NCBI GenBank assembly: GCA_934394515.1
Contig: CAKRRU010000030.1
Coordinates: forward strand, 1 to 21,712
Direction of reading: 5' to 3'
Source: an uncultured Acetatifactor sp.
GTDB lineage: Bacteria; Bacillota; Clostridia; Lachnospirales; Lachnospiraceae
DNA length: 21,712 nt
A program made the translations under genes and the position numbers. The notes under the pieces are model-generated. The model was given only the letters and a program-made list of their open reading frames with translations, was not told the DNA's origin and searched no databases. This document shows positions 1-6,728 of this stretch, one piece after another (within the stretch, counting starts at the first letter, position 1; each line of letters opens with the position of its first letter).

Positions 1-116
1 CCGCAAGAGTAGATTCTCGTACCACTGCAAGACCTGGCGATACCGTTAAGTTCGCTCTGGATGTTGAGAAGATCCACGTATTCGACAAAGAGACCGAGCA
101 GGTTATTACCAACTAG
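1..116 (+). CDS. Sugar ABC transporter ATP-binding protein, C-terminal end (MsmK/UgpC type), partial
   Basis: Only the last 37 codons are present, ending in TAG at 114-116; the start lies outside the window. The reading frame gives a tail with RPGDTVKFALDVEKIHVFD, which matches the C-terminal TOBE/OB region of the shared ATPase (MsmK, UgpC, MalK-like) that energises carbohydrate importers with family 1 substrate-binding proteins. In Firmicutes this ATPase is usually encoded alone and serves several importers, so it could serve the binding protein that starts at 21346 (inference). A strong terminator follows within 25 bases. The nucleotide-binding motifs are not visible, so the family call rests on the tail only. 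Confidence 0.75.
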   Translation, partial: ARVDSRTTARPGDTVKFALDVEKIHVFDKETEQVITN

Positions 117-140
117 TCTTAAGCTTCATAAGAGATTTCA

Positions 141-174
141 AAGCCCTGTCTGTGTATGCAGACAGGGCTTTTTT
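141..174 (+). terminator. Rho-independent terminator after the sugar ATPase gene
   Basis: A perfect 12-bp stem (141-152 with 159-170, AAGCCCTGTCTG arm), a 6-nt loop and a T tract to 174. It closes the transcription unit of the partial ATPase gene. Confidence 0.93.
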
Positions 175-208
175 GGCGCATGCAGGATAGCTTTTTCATG
201 TATTTCGC

Positions 209-237
209 TTGCGCAGACCGGCTAAATCAATTATACT
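209..237 (+). promoter_or_regulatory. Sigma-A-type promoter for the CdaR-like regulator
   Basis: TTGCGC (209-214), a 17-bp spacer and TATACT (232-237). Transcription would begin near 244, leaving a leader of about 100 nt before the start codon at 347. Confidence 0.6.
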
Positions 238-346
238 TAATGTATATCGCTTTAAGAAGGAATGCGAACAGATACTTCGCTTGTAAAAGCATTTCAGCTA
301 TAAGCAGAGCAGGCGGACATGAGTTTTTTAGAAAGGCGTGGAAAAT

Positions 347-1435
347 ATGATAACAGGCCAGATTATACAGACATGCATTGATGAATTAAAAGGAATTACC
401 AAGGTAGACCTTGGCGTATATGATCTGAACGGATCGATTGTAGCCTCAACCATAGAAAGAGACGATATCACTACGGAACTGATCACAGGCTTTGCGGCTT
501 CTCCGGCAGACAGTCAGGTAATAGGAGTGCATCATCTGCTGAAGATCAGAGACGAGGGTGAACTGCTATATGTTCTGGTAGCCAGAGGAATGTCAGATGA
601 TGTATATATGGTGGGAAAGATCGCTGTCAGCCAGATCCAGAATCTGATCATTGCATATAAAGAGCGCTTCGACAGGAATAATTTCTTCCAAAATCTGTTA
701 CTGGATAATCTGCTCCTGGTGGATATCTACAATAGAGCCAAAAAACTTCATGTGGAAGTAAATTGCCCCAGAGCAGTCTATCTGATCGAAACAAAGGATG
801 AAAAGGACGGCATTGTATCAGAAGTATTGAAGAGCATGTTCTCTCCGCAGGCGGGAGATTATGTGACAGCAGTGGATGAGTCCAGTCTGATCCTGATTAA
901 ATCGGTAGAAAATACAACGACGCCGGAGACGTTACATGAACTGGCAGAGACCATCGTAGCCATGATGAATGCGGAAGCGCTGCTGGATGTAAAAGTTGCT
1001 TACGGTACTGTGGTACAGGAGCTGAAGGATGTATCGAAATCCTACAAAGAAGCCAAAATGGCACTGGATGTGGGCAAGATCTTTTATGCGGAAAAGAAGG
1101 TTATTGCATATAGTACCCTGGGAATCGGCCGTCTGATCTATCAGCTGCCGGTGAACCTGTGCAAGATCTTCATCGAGGAGATCTTCGGTGATAACGTACC
1201 TACAGATCTGGACGAGGAGACGCTGAACACCCTGAATAAGTTCTTTGAGAACAACCTGAATGTCTCTGAGACTTCCAGACAGCTGTTTGTACATCGTAAT
1301 ACGCTGGTGTATCGTATAGAGAAGATCCAGAAGAGTACCGGACTGGATCTGCGAAGCTTTGACGATGCATTGACATTCAAAATCGCGTTAATGGTTGTGA
1401 ATTATATGAAATATCTGGACAACCAGGAATATTAA
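347..1435 (+). CDS. CdaR/PucR-family transcriptional regulator
   Basis: A 362-aa protein. The last 60-70 residues hold a PucR-type helix-turn-helix (LNVSETSRQLFVHRNTLVYR followed by an IEKIQKSTGLDLR segment), the DNA-binding end found in CdaR (sugar-diacid) and PucR (purine) regulators. The N-terminal part begins as a small sensory domain (GITKVDLGVYDLNGSIVAST), which I take to be the effector-binding region; the ligand cannot be read from sequence. I prefer the ATG at 347, with GAAAGG at 331-336 as ribosome site; a GTG at 338 is in frame but sits on top of that site. A sigma-A-like promoter lies at 209-237. The next gene follows after 90 bases that contain a strong hairpin, so the two may be co-transcribed. 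No metabolic gene beside it reveals the effector. Confidence 0.85.
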   Translation: MITGQIIQTCIDELKGITKVDLGVYDLNGSIVASTIERDDITTELITGFAASPADSQVIGVHHLLKIRDEGELLYVLVARGMSDDVYMVGKIAVSQIQNLIIAYKERFDRNNFFQNLLLDNLLLVDIYNRAKKLHVEVNCPRAVYLIETKDEKDGIVSEVLKSMFSPQAGDYVTAVDESSLILIKSVENTTTPETLHELAETIVAMMNAEALLDVKVAYGTVVQELKDVSKSYKEAKMALDVGKIFYAEKKVIAYSTLGIGRLIYQLPVNLCKIFIEEIFGDNVPTDLDEETLNTLNKFFENNLNVSETSRQLFVHRNTLVYRIEKIQKSTGLDLRSFDDALTFKIALMVVNYMKYLDNQEY

Positions 1436-1441
1436 GGACAA

Positions 1442-1525
1442 CCCCCTGAATAAAATGTAGTAACTGTTCCCAGACGGAGAATTTCGCCCGGAACAGGCAG
1501 ACACATTTTAGACAGGGGGATTTTT
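1442..1525 (+). promoter_or_regulatory. Long hairpin that hides the ribosome site of the next gene
   Basis: The whole gap between the two genes folds on itself. Bases 1442-1448 pair with 1513-1519 (7 bp), 1451-1458 with 1503-1510 (8 bp), and 1464-1470 with 1490-1496 (7 bp). The 3' arm includes the AGGGGG ribosome site of the ORF at 1526, and five T residues (1521-1525) follow the stem. It could act as a terminator, a translational block, or a switch between the two; the pairing is seen, the role is inferred. Confidence 0.6.
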
Positions 1526-2413
1526 ATGTCATACCGGAAACAGATCTGTTATTTGGAACTGAGAGAGAATGGTCAGCGTATCAGAAACGTGGGATATGCA
1601 AAGCTGGAAAGCCTGGATAGAAAATATATTTTTACATTACAGATCAATGGAGTACAGGCGATAGAAAGCAGAAAAGTACAGTTGTATCTTCAAAAGGAAA
1701 CAGGAGAAGAACTACTATGTGAACCGGTCGTCAGCAGAGGAGAAATTGCCTGTCAAAGAGAAGAGGAAAAGGGAAAAAATAATGATGAAATACAAGGGGT
1801 CAGAGTTCTCATAAACGAAAATAAGGAAATTACAGGATATTTTACAAAGCAGGATATAGGGAAGAAACTGTCGAAACTATCCGTTAAAAAAACGGATATA
1901 ATATCGCAGGGAGCACAGGAAAATATAGTAGAAACGCAAGAGACTCCGGAAAGCACACTCAAAGTGCAGGAATCGGCAACGCCTCAGGGCAGGACAGAAA
2001 ATGAAGCAATCGTAAAAGCAGAGACGGTTGTTTCTCCCGAAAGCAAAAACACATTACAAATGAAGGATACCAAGTGGGAGCAGTTGAGCAGCATCTATCC
2101 CCATATCCATCCCTTTCGTGACACAAGAGAGTTTTTATCGGTGGGTCCGGAGGATTTCGTAGTTCTGCGGGAACGCTGTTATCAGATGACCCACAACAGC
2201 TTTCTGCTTCACGGATATTATAATTACAGGCATCTGCTCCTGATGCGGCAGGAGAAGAGTGATCAGGTCCTTTATTACATAGGAGTTCCGGGAAATTTTT
2301 ATGAGAGAGAAAAGCAAGTGGCACGAATGTTTGGCTTTGAAAGCTTTGAAGGAACCAGAGAGCCGGCATGGGAGGGGGATTTCGGATATTATATGATTCC
2401 GGTGGAGCTGTGA
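1526..2413 (+). CDS. Unrecognised two-part protein, possibly a Lachnospiraceae DUF6128-type protein
   Basis: A 295-aa, apparently soluble protein with no signal peptide or membrane segment. An N-terminal region (about 1-90, rich in charged residues and beta-like stretches) is joined by a polar, low-complexity linker rich in Glu, Thr, Gln and Lys (about 90-185) to a compact aromatic C-terminal domain (about 190-295) with NSFLLHGYYNYRHLLLMR, YYIGVPGNFYEREKQVARMF and a final GYYMIPVEL. The C-terminal domain resembles what I recall of clostridial proteins labelled DUF6128, but that is memory, not a search. I cannot assign a function. The ATG at 1526 has an AGGGGGA ribosome site 5-6 bases upstream. 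The stop codon lies 3 bases from the stop of the convergent radical SAM gene. Confidence 0.8.
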   Translation: MSYRKQICYLELRENGQRIRNVGYAKLESLDRKYIFTLQINGVQAIESRKVQLYLQKETGEELLCEPVVSRGEIACQREEEKGKNNDEIQGVRVLINENKEITGYFTKQDIGKKLSKLSVKKTDIISQGAQENIVETQETPESTLKVQESATPQGRTENEAIVKAETVVSPESKNTLQMKDTKWEQLSSIYPHIHPFRDTREFLSVGPEDFVVLRERCYQMTHNSFLLHGYYNYRHLLLMRQEKSDQVLYYIGVPGNFYEREKQVARMFGFESFEGTREPAWEGDFGYYMIPVEL

Positions 2414-2426
2414 GACTCACAGCCCC
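2404..2426. terminator. Short palindrome spanning both convergent stop codons
   Basis: GCTGTGA (2407-2413), a 3-nt spacer and TCACAGC (2417-2423) form a near-perfect symmetrical hairpin, extended by GG/CC after a mismatch. The left arm contains the TGA of the plus-strand gene and the right arm the TGA of the minus-strand gene. No T tract follows on either side, so intrinsic termination is uncertain. Confidence 0.35.
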
Positions 2427-3406
2427 CGTTCGTCAAATTCCGGAATAAAGCTTTCGCTGGCTGCACTACCTTCCTGGCGAAAGCCTTGTTCGATACCGAT
2501 CCGCTCTGCGAAGCGCAGAACCCGGTCATATTCCTCCGGGGTCACTGTCCGGTTAAGTCCCTCGATATCTGCTGCATGGGGTAAGGGGATATATTGATTC
2601 ATAATACTGATATAAATGTGATTCCCGTAGGTTTCGTGGAGATAGCGCAGGATCTTCTTGGAATCCTTTGTCTGCCCCGGCAGGATCAGGTGACGAACGA
2701 TGACGCCCTGTTGCATCAGACCAGTGGAAGGATCTATGACAGGGTCACCCACCTGGCGGTACATTTCGGCAATGGCAGCACAGGCCGTCTCGAAATAATC
2801 CGGAGCATGAGAATATGTAGCGGACAATTCAGCGGAAAAATATTTCAGATCCGGCAGATAGATGTCAACCAGACCTTCCAGATGATGTAACGCATCAGGG
2901 GATTCATAGCTGCCGGTATTGTATACCACAGGGATATGCAGTCCCTGTTTTTTTGCTGCTTCCAGTGACAGGACAATCTGGGGGAGAAAATGTGTGGGAG
3001 TCACAAGGTTAATGTTATTGGCTCCCTGCTCCTGCAGCTGCAGATAGATTTCCGTAAGATGCTCCGGCGTAATGATCCGGCCGGCTTTCCCAATCGCAAT
3101 ATTATGATTCTGACAGAAAACACAACGCAGATTACATCCGGAGAAAAACACGGTGCCGGAACCGGAAGTACCGGAGATGCAGGGCTCCTCCCAATAATGA
3201 AGGGATGCTCTGGCGGCCATGATATCTGCTGTCTGCCCGCAATAGCCGGTCTGTCCCTGCAGACGGTTGGCATGGCAGGCTCTGGGACACAGAGCACAAT
3301 CTTCCATAAGATGCGCAGACCATACGGCAGCGTGGGAGAGCGGATCTCTGGTGTCGGATATTATGCAGTTGGAAACAGGAATAGGGGATGCGATATCGAC
3401 TGACAC
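2417..3406 (-). CDS. Radical SAM protein, PflX-like (COG1313 type)
   Basis: A 329-aa protein. A Cys-rich N-terminal segment (C37, C40, C44, C56 in CALCPRACHANR...TGYCGQ) precedes the radical SAM cluster motif CNLRCVFC (C91, C95, C98), which binds the 4Fe-4S cluster used to cleave S-adenosylmethionine. The following TIM-barrel-like region (ITPEHLTEIYLQLQEQGANN, YNTGSYES, DIYLPDLKYF, ILPGQTKDSKKILRYL) fits the uncharacterised PflX family, related to pyruvate formate-lyase activases; the substrate is unknown. The GTG at 3406 is chosen because AAGAGG lies about 9 bases upstream; an internal ATG at residue 34 has no ribosome site. It is convergent with the upstream gene and begins 24 bases past the SRP RNA 3' end, so it may be expressed by read-through of the SRP promoter. 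No formate-lyase gene is near. Confidence 0.88.
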   Translation of the reverse strand: MSVDIASPIPVSNCIISDTRDPLSHAAVWSAHLMEDCALCPRACHANRLQGQTGYCGQTADIMAARASLHYWEEPCISGTSGSGTVFFSGCNLRCVFCQNHNIAIGKAGRIITPEHLTEIYLQLQEQGANNINLVTPTHFLPQIVLSLEAAKKQGLHIPVVYNTGSYESPDALHHLEGLVDIYLPDLKYFSAELSATYSHAPDYFETACAAIAEMYRQVGDPVIDPSTGLMQQGVIVRHLILPGQTKDSKKILRYLHETYGNHIYISIMNQYIPLPHAADIEGLNRTVTPEEYDRVLRFAERIGIEQGFRQEGSAASESFIPEFDERGL

Positions 3407-3429
3407 AATTTATAACCTCTTATCATATC

Positions 3430-3597
3430 AAAAACCGTACATGCCGGACCATGATAACAGCTCCACCCAGTTTCCTCACGGCACATGGAAGGTTCTACTT
3501 AGTGCTGCTTTGTTCCCAACCTGACACGGTTCGTAGATTCCCATTGCGTAAGACCGAGTTTCATCACTGAAGCCATGGCAGCCCGACACATACGGCT
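3430..3597 (-). ncRNA. ffs: Signal recognition particle RNA (4.5S/scRNA), form without an evident Alu domain
   Basis: On the minus strand the segment carries the SRP S-domain core: GTCAGGTTGGGAACAAAGCA with a GGAA tetraloop closed by G-C, the two asymmetric loops around it, and flanking GGGAATC, GAACC, AAGTAGAACC and CATGTGCCG blocks that I recognise from Bacillus scRNA. The 5' and 3' ends (from 3597 and to about 3434) pair over some 17 bp with G-U pairs, and a T run ends the gene at 3430-3434. A consensus promoter lies just upstream. At about 168 nt it is shorter than the Bacillus RNA (about 270 nt): there is no room for the Alu arm, but helix 5 is longer than in the 114-nt E. coli RNA. The RNA binds Ffh and targets membrane and secreted proteins. 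Confidence 0.88.
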
Positions 3598-3602
3598 TTT
3601 TT

Positions 3603-3631
3603 AGTTTATCGTTTATGGACAGTTTTGTCAA
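3603..3631 (-). promoter_or_regulatory. Promoter of the SRP RNA gene
   Basis: On the minus strand: TTGACA (3631-3626), a 17-bp spacer and TAAACT (3608-3603). The predicted start at 3596-3597 coincides with the first paired bases of the RNA. Confidence 0.78.
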
Positions 3632-3722
3632 GCAGCGATTCCAGGGAGAAAGCCAGGAGATGTCTTTTAGAAAGTTTTTTACAAAATTATTTAAAAAATT
3701 ATCCAAAAAATAAATAAAAAGG

Positions 3723-3751
3723 TTGAATTGACCGTAATAGTGTGCTAGAAT
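3723..3751 (+). promoter_or_regulatory. Promoter of the opp operon
   Basis: TTGAAT (3723-3728), a 17-bp spacer and TAGAAT (3746-3751). Transcription would start near 3757-3758, which rules out the in-frame GTG at 3742 as the oppA start. Confidence 0.72.
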
Positions 3752-3757
3752 GTCTCC

Positions 3758-3797
3758 AACGCAAAGAGGCGAATCAAAAGTCTCTTTGCGTTTTTTT
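3758..3797 (+). terminator. Terminator-like leader hairpin at the very start of the opp transcript
   Basis: AACGCAAAGAG (3758-3768) pairs perfectly with CTCTTTGCGTT (3782-3792) around a 13-nt loop, followed by T at 3791-3797. It lies between the promoter and the oppA ribosome site (AAGGAGG at 3811-3817), so RNA polymerase meets it after about 35 nt. It is either an attenuator or a 5' stabilising hairpin. Confidence 0.72.
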
Positions 3798-3825
3798 ATT
3801 ACCCAAATATAAGGAGGACAAAATT

Positions 3826-5538
3826 ATGAAAAAAACCAAAGCTGTTATGGCAGTAGCTTTAGCTTCAGCAATGGTAGTCGGCCTTGCAGGCTGCGGCAGT
3901 GATGCGGCAGCTACAGCTCCGGCAGCCACCGAAGCCGGTACCACTGCAGGAACCGAAGCCGGTGCAGCTACTGAAGCTGCAGCAAGCACATCCGACATGA
4001 ACATTATGCTGGAGACGCCGGTAGAGTCTCTTGACCCCCAGCAGGCAACTGACGGTACTTCTTTCGAGGTAATTGCTGATTACACAGACGGTCTGATGCA
4101 GATGGATGCAGACGGAAAGGCAGTTCCCGCAATCGCAGAGAGCTATGATCTGTCTGATGATGGTCTGACCTATACCTTCCACTTACGTGAGGATGCTGTA
4201 TGGAGCAACGGAACTCCCGTTACCGCAGCAGATTTCGTATTCGCATGGCAGAGAGCAGTGGATCCTTCCGTTGCTTCCGAGTATTCTTATATGCTGAGTG
4301 ATATCGGCCAGGTAAAAAATGCAGCCGAGATCATCTCCGGTGATATGGACAAGAGTGAACTGGGTGTTACCGCAGTAGACGAGCATACCCTGCAGGTAGA
4401 GCTGAATGTTCCTGTCAGCTATTTCCTGTCTCTGATGTATTTCCCTACCTTCTATCCTGTAAATGAAGAATTTTTTAACAGCTGCGGCGATACCTATGGC
4501 ACCAGCGCAGATACCGTTCTTTCCAACGGTGCCTTCGTTCTGGATTCCTATGAGCCTGCAGCAACCGCTTTCCATCTGACCAAGAATGCAGATTATTATG
4601 ATGCAGACAAGGTACAGCTGGCAGGACTTAATTATCAGGTCATCCAGGATTCCCAGCAGGCTCTGATGAGCTATCAGACCGGAGCGCTGGATACCACACT
4701 GGTAAACGGTGAGCAGGTAGATCAGGTAAAGGATGATCCTGAATTCCAGGCAATCGGTGCCGGATATCTCTGGTATGTAAGCCCTAACATTGCAGGTGTT
4801 CCCGAACTGGCTAACCTGAATATCCGTCTGGCTATGACCTTTGCGATTGACCGTGAAGCGATCACCACTGATGTCCTGAAGGATGGTTCCGCAGCTACCT
4901 TTACTGCAGTTCCCATGGAGTTTGCAGCAGGTCCCGATGGTTCCGATTTCTCCGCAGATCAGACCAGATTCTCTGATGTCTGCGCATATGGCACTGCCAA
5001 GGCTGCAGAGTACTGGGCAAAGGGTCTGGAGGAGTTAGGCATCACCGAGCTGTCTCTGGATATGGTAGTGGATGCAGATGACGCACCTCAGAAGGTTGCA
5101 CAGGTTCTGAAGGAGCAGTGGGAGACCACGTTGCCCGGCCTGACCGTTAACCTGACTGTTGAGCCCAAGAAACAGCGTGTACAGGATATGCAGGACGGCA
5201 ACTATCAGTTAGGTCTGACCCGTTGGGGACCTGACTATGCAGATCCTATGACTTACTTAGGCATGTGGATCACCGACAACAGCAACAACTACGGACTCTG
5301 GAGCAATGCAGAATACGATGCAATTATCGCAGAGTGCACCACCGGCGATCTGTGCACCGATGCAGAAGGCAGATGGGCAAGACTGTATGATGCAGAGCAG
5401 CTGGTAATGAATGATGCAGTGATCTTCCCTCTGTATACACAGTGTAATGCAGAGATGATGTCTTCCAAGGTAACCGGCGTTGAGTTCCATCCTGTTGCAC
5501 TGAACCGTGTATACAAGAATGCGGTCAAGGCTGAGTAA
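3826..5538 (+). CDS. oppA: Oligopeptide ABC transporter substrate-binding lipoprotein
   Basis: A 570-aa family 5 extracellular solute-binding protein. A basic N-terminus and hydrophobic stretch end in the lipobox LAGC with C23 as lipidation site, so the mature protein is anchored to the outer face of the membrane. A Thr/Ala/Glu-rich linker (about 25-60) leads into the binding domain: LETPVESLDPQQATDG, LREDAVWSNGTPVTAADFVF and FAIDREAI are typical of OppA/DppA-type proteins. It delivers peptides to OppBC. The ATG at 3826 is chosen over an upstream GTG because AAGGAGG sits 8 bases before it and the signal peptide begins there. It is the first gene of oppABCDF and is separated from oppB by 245 bases of stem-loops, which often let the binding protein be made in excess. 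Peptide specificity cannot be read. Confidence 0.95.
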   Translation: MKKTKAVMAVALASAMVVGLAGCGSDAAATAPAATEAGTTAGTEAGAATEAAASTSDMNIMLETPVESLDPQQATDGTSFEVIADYTDGLMQMDADGKAVPAIAESYDLSDDGLTYTFHLREDAVWSNGTPVTAADFVFAWQRAVDPSVASEYSYMLSDIGQVKNAAEIISGDMDKSELGVTAVDEHTLQVELNVPVSYFLSLMYFPTFYPVNEEFFNSCGDTYGTSADTVLSNGAFVLDSYEPAATAFHLTKNADYYDADKVQLAGLNYQVIQDSQQALMSYQTGALDTTLVNGEQVDQVKDDPEFQAIGAGYLWYVSPNIAGVPELANLNIRLAMTFAIDREAITTDVLKDGSAATFTAVPMEFAAGPDGSDFSADQTRFSDVCAYGTAKAAEYWAKGLEELGITELSLDMVVDADDAPQKVAQVLKEQWETTLPGLTVNLTVEPKKQRVQDMQDGNYQLGLTRWGPDYADPMTYLGMWITDNSNNYGLWSNAEYDAIIAECTTGDLCTDAEGRWARLYDAEQLVMNDAVIFPLYTQCNAEMMSSKVTGVEFHPVALNRVYKNAVKAE

Positions 5539-5575
5539 TCTTTAAAATAGAAAGTAATGATCGAGCTCTCCTTAA

Positions 5576-5620
5576 GAATAAGAAAATCTGTTTCAGCATT
5601 CTGTGGCAGTTTTCTTATTC
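5576..5620 (+). terminator. Stem-loop downstream of oppA
   Basis: GAATAAGAAAA (5576-5586) pairs with TTTTCTTATTC (5610-5620), with an inner CTG/CAG helix. Outer segments 5557-5561 (ATGAT) and 5636-5640 (ATCAT) can pair too. No T tract follows, so partial termination or mRNA protection is more likely than full termination. Confidence 0.45.
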
Positions 5621-5664
5621 GCAGGGCGGGCTCCCATCATTATAAAAGATGCTGGTTTCTTAAT

Positions 5665-5704
5665 CACATAAATGCAGTCAGCATGATTTGACTGCATTTA
5701 TGTG
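5665..5704 (+). repeat. Perfect 16-bp inverted repeat between oppA and oppB
   Basis: CACATAAATGCAGTCA (5665-5680) and TGACTGCATTTATGTG (5689-5704) around an 8-nt loop. No T run follows. With the stem-loop before it, it probably protects oppA mRNA from 3' decay and sets the oppA to oppBCDF ratio (inference). Confidence 0.6.
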
Positions 5705-5783
5705 GTTCTGAAAAGATACAAAAAGTCGCAGGGAATAAGGGACCACAAAAAAGATCCTTGAGAGAGGAAGCAAGGAGGCAGAA

Positions 5784-6719
5784 GTGAAAAAATATATCGG
5801 AAAACGTATTATTACATCTATCTTTACACTTTTGGCGATTTTGCTGGTTTTGTTTATCTTGATGCAGCTGATGCCCGGATCGCCGTTCAACGATGAGAAA
5901 CTGAACGCAGATCAGAGAGCAGCTCTCTATAACAAGTATGGATTGGACCAGCCGATTGTCGTACAATTTTTCAAGTATGTGGGAAATATGCTGAGAGGAG
6001 ATCTGGGTGTCAGCTATAATATCTCCAAAAATACACCCATATCCCAGCTGATCCAGACAAGACTTCCCATATCCATCCGGATCGGCGGCTGTGCCGTACT
6101 GATCGGTGCGGTGGCAGGACTCCTGCTGGGACTGGTGGCAGCGCTGAAGCATGATACCATCATAGACTCCCTGGCGACCATCATCTCCGTTATCGGCGTT
6201 TCGGTACCATCCTATGTGTTTGCGCTGGCGCTGAGTTATCAGTTCGGATTCAAACTCAGGTGGTTCCCAATGTTGTTTTCGCAGCAGGATATCTTCGGAT
6301 CCAGTGTTTTGCCAAGTATTTCGCTATCTATGTTTACCATGGCATCCATTGCCCGGTTTACCAGAAGTGAGATGTTGGAAGTACTGGGCAGTGATTATAT
6401 GTTACTGGCAGAGAGCAAGGGCGTCTCCGGAGGCGCACTGATCTTCCGCCATGCACTGCGGAATGCCCTGATTCCCATTATTACCGTGCTGGCACCGTTG
6501 ATCGTAGACCTCATGACCGGATCTCTGGTGGTAGAGAAGATCTTCGCCATTCCCGGTGTCGGAAGCCTGTTAGTCACCGCAATTCAGTCCAATGACTATA
6601 ATGTGGTCATTTCCCTGAGTTTCATTTATTCCGCAATGTATATTGCGATCATGCTGGTGGTGGATATTCTTTATGGCATTATTGATCCCAGAATCCGACT
6701 GGCTAAGAAGGAAGGGTAA
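5784..6719 (+). CDS. oppB: Oligopeptide ABC transporter permease OppB
   Basis: A 311-aa integral membrane protein of the binding-protein-dependent permease type (BPD_transp_1). An N-terminal membrane helix (about 9-30) is followed by an external segment with LMQLMPGSPF and GDLGVSYNISKNTPISQLI, typical of OppB/DppB, then several helices. The cytoplasmic coupling loop (EAA motif) is at about 198-232 (SDYMLLAESKGVSGGALIFR). It pairs with OppC to form the channel. The GTG at 5784 has AAGGAGG five bases upstream. The 9-base gap to oppC indicates tight co-transcription. Length is normal for the family. Confidence 0.95.
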   Translation: MKKYIGKRIITSIFTLLAILLVLFILMQLMPGSPFNDEKLNADQRAALYNKYGLDQPIVVQFFKYVGNMLRGDLGVSYNISKNTPISQLIQTRLPISIRIGGCAVLIGAVAGLLLGLVAALKHDTIIDSLATIISVIGVSVPSYVFALALSYQFGFKLRWFPMLFSQQDIFGSSVLPSISLSMFTMASIARFTRSEMLEVLGSDYMLLAESKGVSGGALIFRHALRNALIPIITVLAPLIVDLMTGSLVVEKIFAIPGVGSLLVTAIQSNDYNVVISLSFIYSAMYIAIMLVVDILYGIIDPRIRLAKKEG

Positions 6720-6728
6720 GGTGTAGAT

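Noticed and set aside
156..350. Open frame of 64 codons ahead of the CdaR-like gene
   Set aside because: It starts in the loop of the terminator at 141-174, spans the promoter at 209-237, has no ribosome site and its protein has no recognisable character.
2594..3403. Plus-strand open frames opposite the radical SAM gene
   Set aside because: They are antisense to a gene with clear conserved motifs and have no ribosome sites or domains.
3742..3825. N-terminal extension of oppA from a GTG at 3742
   Set aside because: The GTG overlaps the promoter -10 and the extension contains the leader hairpin; the signal peptide and ribosome site place the start at 3826.
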